DNA of 64,000 nucleotides from Typha latifolia (Eukaryota > Streptophyta > Magnoliopsida > Poales > Typhaceae), in contig CM034100.1 in NCBI GenBank assembly GCA_019914945.1, positions 8,257,096 through 8,321,095 of the forward strand, written 5' to 3'. The notes beneath the pieces were generated by a model. It worked only from the letters and a program-made list of their open reading frames with translations. It searched no databases and was not told the DNA's origin. Within the stretch, counting starts at the first letter, position 1. Every line of letters begins with the position of its first letter. The translations under genes were made by a program, and so were the position numbers. This document shows positions 54,831 to 64,000 of the stretch, one piece after another.

Positions 54831-56345
54831 TGTAACGCCCCCGCCCGACACGGCACGTGCACGCCCACGCGCCCACACGGCACGCGCGGCGCACGCGACA
54901 GGTCGGGCGGGGCCTGTCACACACAGATACTCTCCTGTGCATATATAATCATGACATCATCAAATAAAACCTGTTAACCTATCCATGATCACATAATCCA
55001 TCACCAAATACATCATACTATCAATCAAATAAACTTGTTAACATATGAATATCCAAGTTCATAATAATATACACTAGACCACTACATAATCTGGCAGGGC
55101 CCACACAGGCCACAACAAACCATCAAGATACAACTAAACAACTAATACACGAGTGCTATAAAATCTGTGATATACTATACAAATCATCATTCGTTACAAT
55201 AAGGCACGAATATAACAAACAACGATACAACTCAATGTCTGGTTAAACTATCTTCTATACCATCTCGCATCAATAGCTCACCTCATCATCACTCTAAAAT
55301 ATCTTCTCAAGATATCTCAGGTCGCTATCACATACCACAAATCTGAGGGGTTAGAAAAGAAATAAAGAGAGTCATGAGCAAAAGGCTCAGTGAATAGACC
55401 TTACCCCGAATCAGTGATGCCAAACAGAGAGTAAATCATATACTGGATAATATGAATCAGAAAGAGTATCATGCCATGAATGAGTATATGAATGTATCCT
55501 CAATAATATATAAATAAAAAGTAGATAACATGTTATAACTGATAAAAGTATATAATCCTCGACCATGAGTAAACAAATCTCTGTATCATACTATCATCAT
55601 AACTCTCTCTCAAATATGACACATGATGCATGTCGACCATGACCACGTTATGATATCAAATGCAATCATATATGATGAATATTGACTACCCGATAATCAG
55701 GTAATCAAATGATAATGAAGTCATATGCATTTCTCAACATCATAATCATCACCGACATCTCAGTATAATATCATCATACTAGACCACTATGCACAGTCAA
55801 CACCCGGTACCCGGTCTCAACATCATGCCCGAAGGCTCCGAGCATACTCTGCCATCCGCAAGGAGTATCTCAAATATAACTATACCCTGCCATCCGCTAA
55901 GGGTATCAACATCCATCCAGACCGGGCACCCCATATAGTTAATAGAAGCCTCGTGAGGATAACTCACCACATATGCCCTAGCGAATAGCATGTGTCCTAT
56001 TGTCTGTGTGCGCAGACTCAACTGACCTCGGACATGGGCCACGAGATATCGCATATCAGCAACTATAATCATCACTCCAAGCACCCCTAACCCTGGCGCC
56101 TACTCGGGCATCCTCACGCTTTCTATCAACTATCCTATCAATCACATCTCATGCTTTCCTGCTAAATGTCAGATCAAATGCATATATCCAGTACGATAAC
56201 AAGTCAATGCATAACAGGAATTTAGGTGGAATAGGAATCAAAAGAAAATGATGCAATGTAATATCTAACTGTATCGTCAACACATGCATACTCATGCTAA
56301 TCTATTACATGCATATAAAAGAAATTGCATGCTATCCAACTTGCG
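54831..56345 (-). repeat. Gypsy-type LTR, minus orientation, left end fixed
   Basis: On the minus strand it ends in a GC-rich stretch with GTCGGGCGGGGGCGTTACA at 54831, like the LTR end at 28842. It holds TATTCACTGAGCC (about 55388-55400, minus sense), a known region of such LTRs. Its right boundary near 56345, where gypsy coding sequence starts, is approximate and no TSD was found. Confidence 0.5.
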
Positions 56346-56740
56346 GAGGAAGAGGACAATGGAGAGGACAAGATAATTGGAGTCATTCGACTCATCAATA
56401 CCATTCAAGGACAAACTTGGGATGGCAAACCCCTTGAGGAGAAGGAACTAATGTACATCGACATAAAGGTAAACAGTGAAACCACTTGAGTGATAATCAA
56501 CACCAACGCAACCCACAACTTCATGCCACTTGCTTTAGACAAGTGAAGGACAAGATGATGGAATCATTCGATTCATCAATGCCATCCAAGGACAAACTTG
56601 GGATGGCAAACCCTTTAGGGAGAAGGAACTAATGTATATCAACATGAAGGTAAATAGTGAAGCCATTCGAGCGATGACGCTACTGACGCAACCCACAACT
56701 TCATGCCACTTGCTTCAGCTAAGTGATGACTATAAATTAC
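56346..56740 (+). pseudogene. Gypsy protease-region fragment, tandemly duplicated
   Basis: IRLINTIQGQTWDGKPL...ELMYIDIKVNSE and ATHNFMPLA (a retropepsin-entry block) are encoded twice, in units 56367-56548 and 56549-56728 (period 182 bp). Because 182 is not a multiple of three the second unit is out of frame. Confidence 0.65.
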
Positions 56741-56932
56741 AAGTCTTGCTCAGTCCTAGGCATAACCAAAGACATTGAAATCTAGCTTAGCGCATGAAGA
56801 TGGCAGACTGACATAATAGTGACAAACCTTGAGTTATGCCATATGTTGTGCAAACTAACAAATGCCAAGATACACAAGACACCAATAGCATGAAGCAATG
56901 AGGGAACATCTGAAAGGAGCAATCACTTATTA

Positions 56933-57519
56933 AGCAGGGGAGAATGTGACGACCCATTGAAAGTTTGGTTGAAACTGAAGTGCTATGGTAGTTCAAGGGC
57001 ATAAAAGATGCAATAGCAAAGTTTGATTCTAGGGACACTATGGTAATTAGAAAAGACTCGAGTTTATTCGCTGCTAGACAAGTCTTAAGCTTATCCATTC
57101 GGTGGATGGATAAGGATAAGGGATAACCTATCTTTATTTTCTTGGCCTACTAAATATCTAAGAAATATATTTAGAAAACTTGGTAGCTAAGTTTTTTTTC
57201 CTATATAAAGGCATGAACACTTATTGTAAAGGATATGTAAAGTTTAGTGAATGAAAAGAAGTGAGAACTTTATCAAAAAAAACTCGTCTCCTTTAAGTGT
57301 TATTGAAGTCTCTTCCCCTTTTCTTACTTCTATACTATCTTTACTCTAAGGCTTATTTCATCTTGCGAAAAAAGTGGGGTGCTACGTGGATTTGCCAATC
57401 GATCGAAAATGTTATCGTGGACTGTGGGAGAAGGGAAAAAAGAATAAAAGAAGGTGAGGGTGCACGCAATGCACGTGTCTGACACGTGCGCTCGATATAT
57501 TTAGTTTTAGGATGTTACA
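56933..57519 (+). repeat. Polypurine tract and 3' LTR of a gypsy element
   Basis: PPT GCAGGGGAGAA (56933-56944, with A) is directly followed by an LTR starting TGTGACGACCC at 56945, the common start of many plant gypsy LTRs. A TATA-like CTATATAAAGGC lies at about 57203. It probably ends at TGTTACA (57519). Only the end of the internal region adjoins it. Confidence 0.65.
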
Positions 57520-57834
57520 ATACAATATAAGATCAATATAGAGGCTAAGAAGATCATTTCTACTTTATTTTTGTCATATGACTTGCATGTAAATTTATAC
57601 TTCAAATTTACTATCGATTAGTTATTAGTTTTTATAAAATTCTATAAATAACAACCTATATTTTACTTATTTTATTATTTACACTCCATATTTGAGAATT
57701 TTATAATCCGATACCTCTTTTTTTTCTATAGTTCTCATATAACCCAAAATATGTATGAGTTGCATTTATAGAGTATAGTAATTTCTACTCCATCTATCCA
57801 ATCAATTTATTTTAAATTAAATCGCAAGGTATTT
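57520..57834. other. AT-rich interval
   Basis: No feature recognised between two LTRs; contains the left target duplication TATTT (57830-57834) of the next element. Confidence 0.5.
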
Positions 57835-58676
57835 TGTTACGAACCGGCCTAATCCGATCCGCACCGGTTTTGGACTCGATGAAGCTTGCAACTTCCAAAG
57901 GGATCTGCGAATAGTCAAACTAATAGATGTTCCTAAATTTTAGATATGTTGTTGCTCTTGGAGAGAACTTTCAATGAATTCAAGATCACATGATTCAGAC
58001 GGTTAGATCTCAAGATCTCGACCAAAAAGTGGTCAAAGGTAAATTAGATCCTAGCTTGATAGCCCACTAATGGCTAGATAGATGCTAGGTTTAGTTCTTG
58101 GTGTGAAGGGGGAGAAGTTGTTGTAGAAGGGGTGGGGGTTAGAAGTTGGAAGAGGCCGACCAAAGATTTGGGCGGTGGAAGAAGGGGGAGGAGGAGAGGG
58201 CACCAATGGCTAGAGAGAGATATAGGCCAAACCCAATTCAATTATCCAAGATAAACTCAAATTAGGGTTTCCTCCATATATTTATAGAGGCTCACCCTAA
58301 GAACTCATCAACTGAGTTAATCAACTCTAAACAATCCTAACAAACCCTAACAAAGCCCACACTTTTGCCATGGTGCGTTCGAATGCGCCCGATCGCATTC
58401 GAACGAGAAATTTCCGTTCTCTGTCGATGCGAACGTATGTAGGTGTTCGAACGACCGCGTTCGTACAATCCGATTCCGTTCGAAAGTGCAATTTGTGTTT
58501 TCTATTTTTGCGAACATGTGCAAGCGTTCACATCCTCGTTCGAACGCGGTCCCTACGTTCGAACGTGCCCCTGACAAAAAATGTTTTTATTGCTTCTAAC
58601 AAACTCAACTAGAAAATAGACTCATCCCCATGAACCTAATGCTACGCATTGAGCCAATATGGATCGAATCGTATCA
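57835..58676 (-). mobile_element. Solo LTR (842 bp) with GTTCGAAC cluster
   Basis: Plus-strand ends TGTTACGAACC and GAATCGTATCA, flanked by a perfect TATTT duplication (57830-57834, 58677-58681). The orientation is minus, judged from the TATA box CCTCTATAAATATATGG (about 58273-58290) and the related LTR with PBS at 35079. The motif cluster (58374-58573: GCGTTCGAATGC, GCATTCGAACG, GTTCGAACG, CGTTCGAACGCG) lies upstream of that TATA box. No internal region. Confidence 0.85.
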
Positions 58677-58681
58677 TATTT

Positions 58682-60460
58682 CAATATTTCTTCTTTTACC
58701 TTCACTTTAACATCAAACATAATTATTATATCCTTATTTCAGAATACAAGTAAACATAGAAATAGTTAAAATAAATTTGTCATTTTGATAATAAAAAATA
58801 GGAATTGTTATTATTATTTTAACCATATTCTACATGTTAACAATGCCCTGCAGTTTAGACGGATATAAAACTCTTAATTTATTTTTGTCCAAACTTTACG
58901 GTGCAAGTATTAAACAAATGTATTAGAAAGAATCTTTTATTATAATAAATTTTAAAATATTAAAATTGTCCTTCTCTTTCTATTAAATCCGTCAAAGTCA
59001 TTAGCTATGCCACAAAACCAACTCTACTAGTGATAATTCATATATTAGTAGTCTTTTCTAGCCTCCATATGAGTCTTAGATGAGAGCATCTCATATGAGG
59101 GGGACATGGAAGATTTAGGGTATTTTAGTCGAGCTAAAGTTTAGCTCAGCTAGGGTTTAACCTAGTCCCAGGTTGAATTGTTTCAGATCGAGCTATTTAA
59201 TTAGATCTCGATGATCCAAGATTAAAGACGTCAATTGGAGCCAATCTACTTGCATGGGAGTGGTACAACGTAGGGTCTAGCAAGTAAGAGATCTTTAAAT
59301 CAATAGTCATGTGTGTTTAATAGTAAAAATTGTAGGTTATCTTATAACTTTGATTTATTATAATTAATTGATTCGTTAGTTGGTGATCAGATTCGTGATT
59401 TTCCCCCTTTCTTTGATAAGAAATGTCATTACAAGAAAAGAATCGCCCCTATACCGCTGATATATGTCGTAGAGGCAGACTTGTAAGCTGTCGTCAAAAT
59501 TAAAACGTTATCAGTATAGATACATAAATGTAGTTCTACACTAATAATTATTATAATATACTTGTTACTATGGTGGTTAACTGCTCCAGTTGTCTGCATT
59601 GGTTTCTAGTAATAGCTACAATAGGTTTGTGACTGTTTCTTATAATTAATTGTTATTATAGGTAAGCGATGGTTTTTAATAATTGCCACTACAGGTTTGC
59701 GACAGGTTTGAACCACCGCTATAGCTAACTGAAGTCATTTTATAAGCAGCAATTAGTTGAAAACCACCACTATAGATGGCAAAAATATTTTTAAATTTTA
59801 ATTACTTTTAAATTGTAGTTTCTACTTGCGTAAAGAATTTAGAGCTAATAAACAACTATTAAAATTACAATAAGGGATACAAGCAAGTAGACAATATCAA
59901 TAACTTTTAACACTTAAAAATAATACAATGCTCATAGTACGTAAACCACATATATATGTCACATTCTAAGAAATTATGGAAAAGTTTAATTCAAAGAGTG
60001 CGAAAACATTTCCTTGAGTACTCAATAGTATTTTTAATTCTCATATTTCTATTATTATATAATCTACTAATATTATTATACATGATGTGTCTTTTAGTTT
60101 AATTGATATGATATTTTCGTAGATTATGATACAAGACCATTGATGTATGGAGAAGAAGAATCCAATAGCAGAAAAGTAATCGTAAGTGAGAACTCTTCCA
60201 ACTAACAAGGAGCAATCTGTCATAGCCCCTTGGCCAGCAAGAACCCCTACTGCCACATCCTTTCGGACAGAGGCAAGTAAGGGTGGTTTTGCCCAGCCAA
60301 CCTACGGTGAGCCCCGTCTATCAGGCCAACTTAATCACTAGCCACTTTGGGGTTTGACTTGAACTAAAGGAAGGATCAACCACTAGTCATGGTGTATCCA
60401 CCACAGTCAAACTTGGGTTCAAATATGATCCAAACTGGGGCATTGGTATTCGAGAATGAA
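58682..60460. other. AT-rich interval with a CACTA-like remnant
   Basis: No gene recognised. At about 59428-59790 the sequence opens with CATTACAAGAAAAGAATCGCC and carries several CCRCTATAG-like subterminal repeats, in the style of CACTA elements. Confidence 0.45.
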
Positions 60461-61139
60461 CTGTGTGTCTTGACTTCCTGAATTTCAAAAGAGGTGACCC
60501 GATCAATTGACTACATTAGATGGAACAATTTTTCACGTACCAAGGTACAATAAGAGAGAAAAAGGTGATGCTTGTGAGTTCCACCACAAAGATGTGGCCC
60601 TTCATTCGTTCTAGGCTAGCAATGCACATGAACCAATTGAAAGATGGACTGATTTTTGCACCAACATCACTCAATGCTTTGGTGTATTGAGGTATGATGA
60701 CTTTAATGTTCTCCTCTCAAAGGTCATGCAAAGAATCATTGTTGGTGCCTACCAAAAAGAATTTGAGAGGATAAGTCGCCACTGCCATCCTCCGTGGGTC
60801 CATCAACAACTCCAAAGCACTTTCATTTTGGAGCTATAGGGAGACATACAAGCTGATGCGAGGGCTTTAAAGCCTCGAACCTTGAAAAAAGCCTTTGAGG
60901 ATGTGGTGCTAATAGAGGACAAGCATCGAGCCATAAGGATTCATCTTAAACCTAGCTGGGCAAGTTGAGATAGCCGCTACCTGGCTCGACTTATTGCAGC
61001 GGCTAGAATTGCAACTAGTGTAGAGAGGGCAATTGCTGCAACGACACCCTCTTGGGCACCCCGCCCTCCCACGACATGAAATACACACCTAGGGGTCTCG
61101 GTTGAGCACTCACACTAGCCCAGATTGAGGAGCGAAGAG
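60461..61139 (+). pseudogene. Ty3/gypsy gag fragment
   Basis: Frame-shifted Gag: LEFQK-like start (about 60478), GVLRYDDFNVLLSKVMQ (about 60680), YQKEFERISRHCHPPWV (about 60750-60800), IQADARALKPRTLKKAFEDVVLIEDKHRA (about 60845-60935). Homologous to 26787-27098. It ends at EERRV, where an LTR has inserted. Confidence 0.82.
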
Positions 61140-61892
61140 TGTTACAAACCAGATATGGAATGATCCATTTATAGGATGATCTTGAGATTTTTAGGGATAG
61201 TAATCTCGGAAGTCTCGGATCTAATAGAATTGGAATGAAGTCAATTAGGGCAAAATGGTAAATAACCGACGTTGCGGCGGTCGTCGAAGGGTGGCGGACG
61301 GCCAAGGGTAGTGGTGGATGGCCATATAGGGTGGTTGGTAGTGGAGGAAGGTGGCTATGGTTTAGAAGATCGAGATGCTTCTACGACTATGATCTACTCC
61401 TAGAAAGATAAATACGATCTAACGGCTATGGTAAAAGATAAGAACAAAAATATTAACTTGGCTAAACTCAGATTCATTTAACGATAATCAATTAGGGCTA
61501 TACTCCACATATTTATAGAAGCTAATCCTAGACCCATTTTCATTAGGATTTGCCTTATTAGCTTATATTAAAGATAAATATGACTTAGCTAAATCAACCT
61601 TGTCTTTCTCGCAATGTTTCTTCATTCCTCCACATATAGAGTCCTAATTTGGAGAAACCTTGAATATGAAAGTTGTGGACGTCATCGATTCTCTCCAAGT
61701 GGTTTCATAATATTGGGATGACTTCTGAATATCTGCAGTATATTTTCCCAAAACTGCACAAAAGTTAATTAAACTAACTTAGGTAATTAAATAAACTCTA
61801 AACTACATAAGTAGAATAAATAAGACAACTAGATTCGATATATCGAGCCCAATGCCCCTATGATGTGATCCGATCTGACCCAGATCGCATCA
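61140..61892 (-). mobile_element. Solo LTR (753 bp) inside gypsy gag
   Basis: Ends TGTTACAAACC and GATCGCATCA, with a perfect duplication AAGAG (61135-61139, 61893-61897). Same family as 57835-58676 and 35079-35925; minus orientation with a TATA-like CTATAAATATGTGG (about 61506-61520). No GTTCGAAC cluster. Confidence 0.85.
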
Positions 61893-61897
61893 AAGAG

Positions 61898-63049
61898 CCA
61901 ATGGCCTTTGCTTTCGTTGCGATGAAAAATTCATACCCAGTTATCACTGCACAAAACCGGTTGGATCGGTGATGCTCATTAATGGATTGGAGAAGGCGGA
62001 GGATGTGGTTGTAGCTGAAGATGAGGTCGTGGTTGAGCCTTAGGAGGAGGTAGTGGAGGAAGAGCCCATGGAGGAAATCATGGCAGAGATCTCCTCCACG
62101 CCCATTTTGAGACGACCACACAAAAGACATTAAGGGTGAATGGTGTTCGGCATGAACCTTAATCGACATCGGGTCCACCCACAACTTCACGATGAGAGTC
62201 TACTTTGGAAGATTGGGCTCAAGTCAAAACCCATGGATGGGTTCAATGTGATGATTGTAGACAACATGACCTTATGAGTTGATTCTATTTACGGCGACGT
62301 GGAGTTGAAGGTGCAAAGCCAATCCTTCACCTTAGATATATATCCATTGGTGTTGCAAGGTGTCGACATCGTCTTGGGGATACAATGGCTTCAAAATTTG
62401 GGGCCCGTGATGTTCGATTTTATAAACCTCACACTTACTTTTCAAAGGAATGGCCGACGAGTAGTACTGGATGGAACTCAGCTACGACATGGCCCAACAA
62501 TTGCAGTCGCTATTTGGTTTTCCATGTCCAAGGGATCGAGCCCTACTTATGCAATTGGCTTTTGTTAAACCTAAATATCAATCACCTAAGCATCAATCTA
62601 AGGGCTAATGAATAATCTCTTTCGTTCACTCTTGCGTTGGTATGTGCTCATCTTCTTCGATGACATTCTTGTGTACAACAAAGATTGGACCAATCACTTG
62701 TGGTATGTGTGAGAGGTGTTGAGCGTTTTGTGGCAAAACTAGCTAAGAGTCAAGATGAGTAAGTCCTTTGAGGCAAGCCACTAATGGAGTACTTAGGGCA
62801 TATCATCTCAGCAAGAGGAGTGGAGGCTAACTCAACAAGATGAAACACATGGTGGGCTAGTTGATTCCAACAAGCCTATAGGAATTGAGGGGATTCCTTA
62901 AGTTTATGGGGTATTACTTACAATTCATCGCCAATTATTGGAAGATAGCTGCTCCACTGACCTCCCTACACAAAATAGGAGTACTTCAATGGATGACAAC
63001 GTGATTGAGGCTTTTGAAGCACTGAAGGTAGCCCCACCACACTAGTTTT
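61898..63049 (+). pseudogene. Ty3/gypsy gag knuckle, protease and RT remnants
   Basis: Knuckle (CFRCDEKFIPSYHCTKPVG, about 61907-61962), an acidic EEVVEEEP stretch, protease with VELKVQSQSFTLDIYPLVL and VDIVLGIQWLQNLGPVMFDF (ORF 62299-62568), then a jump to RT LIFFDDILVYNKDW (about 62649-62690) and thumb LRGFLKFMGYYLQFIANY (about 62885-62938). Most of RT between protease and the FDD block is deleted. Cut at 63050 by a CACTA end. Confidence 0.82.
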
Positions 63050-64000
63050 CACTACACTAAAATTGGCTTTTCTCAGCATTTATTTATCGGCATGTATAAT
63101 AAATGCCAGCATAAACTCTACATATACCAATGAATCAAAAAATACGCTAGTATAAATGGTTAACTTTAAATCCCCATCATATTTTTTGGCATATAGAGTG
63201 GTGTTCATATGAAACATCATGATAAGTTGGTGATATCCTGATGTTTATAAAAAAACATTAGAATAAATCAAAAAATATAGCGACATTTAAAGAAATTGCC
63301 CAGTTAGAGTGATATATATAAAAAAAGCCAAGAGAAAGTATATAATATAGTGGCATTTATATAAAAATGCCAGTTTAAATGAGAAAATATAGCACCATTT
63401 TGGAAAAATGCTAGGAAAAATTTGAGAACTCAATATTATACTGAATATCCATTTACCCATTTAATGTAAATAACTAGTTAGTTAATAATTAGTAGTAACT
63501 CGACCCCAAAACCCATCTACCCAACCCAACCCAGTAACACTCTAATTCTCTTCCAGTCTTCTTCATTAGTTGTCTCCACCCTTAAAACCTACCCATCTCC
63601 ATGTCTCATGCTCACTCTCTCCGACAACTCTCTATCTCTTCCCATCCCCCCTCCTCATTGTTTTGACTTCTTCATCTAGTGTTCTAAATCCTTTCTCAAA
63701 ACTCGAAACTAACCCTAGCCTTTGCATCACGCACTCACCCATTTTGATCGCCATAGTAACTCTAGCTTCCAAGATGTCTTCACCTTGCGCTTCACCTTAG
63801 CAACCTCCCATTGGGGTGTAGGGGGAAGGAGCTCGTCGAGCTCTACAAGCCTTCAGCAAGAAAGTCAGCACCAAGTGCAATATTGGGGCTAATCGCAACC
63901 AGGCCTTCATCGAATGTGGATTCATTCTTGATATTTCTCTTTTAATTTTCTTTTATTATTTTTCATTTGTCTACTGAATTTTTGAAAAAGAAGATTTCTT
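63050..64000. mobile_element. CACTA-type transposon end, running out of the window
   Basis: Starts CACTACACTAAAATTGGC, the CACTA terminal signature, right after gypsy RNase H sequence. Short subterminal repeats around GGCATTTATA and ATGCCAG occur in both orientations to about 63410. 63480-63800 is a CT-rich leader-like stretch without a supported ORF. The other end and any transposase are beyond the window. Confidence 0.6.

Noticed and set aside
55797..56084. 95-codon minus-strand ORF as a gene
   Set aside because: It sits inside an LTR and has no recognisable domain.

Overview
This window is nuclear DNA of a flowering plant. The evidence is spliced genes with GT/AG introns, LTR retrotransposons primed by initiator-Met tRNA, CACTA and hAT-like DNA-element debris, and abundant AT-rich microsatellites. 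The strongly GC-rich 5' half of the gene at 6.3-7.2 kb is more typical of a monocot than a eudicot, but that is only an inference. Two host genes are supported, both on the minus strand. One is a single-exon ribosomal-L1-domain nucleolar protein of the RSL1D1/UTP30 type (6263-7165). The other is a complete seven-exon SCO1/HCC1 copper chaperone for cytochrome c oxidase (39900-53864), predicted at 290 residues, whose copper ligands are intact although its introns are full of repeats.

Layout. 1-4.3 kb: a decayed Ty3/gypsy chromovirus with a chromodomain. 6.3-7.2 kb: the L1-domain gene. 8607-18534: a nearly complete minus-strand Ty1/copia Sirevirus with both LTRs, PBS, multiple PPTs and a perfect 5-bp target duplication. 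Its gag-pol is broken, but a third ORF between pol and the 3' LTR is intact and seems to have its own TATA box and 5'-UTR intron. 20.2-30.4 kb: a pile of Ty3/gypsy fragments, including a 2.2-kb solo LTR with a perfect TSD and two LTR fragments in opposite orientation. 30.4-39.5 kb: CT-rich and AT-rich repeats, a perfect-loop hairpin, a fold-back element, two related hAT-like elements, a LINE ORF1 split by an LTR, and a higher-order tandem array. 39.9-53.9 kb: SCO1. 54.8-64 kb: more gypsy LTRs and internal fragments, two solo LTRs of one family, and CACTA ends.

The most unusual signal is a CpG-rich palindromic motif, GCGTTCGAACGC and variants. It recurs in clusters in the U3 region just upstream of the TATA box in the Sirevirus LTRs (as a 53-bp tandem array) and in several unrelated Ty3/gypsy LTRs. 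It also lies upstream of the putative TATA box of the Sirevirus third ORF. In one gypsy LTR family the motif block is present in one copy and replaced by another segment in sister copies, so it behaves like a portable promoter module. Functional ideas about it (enhancer, TFIIIC B-box-like site, or target of an element-encoded anti-silencing protein) are inference.
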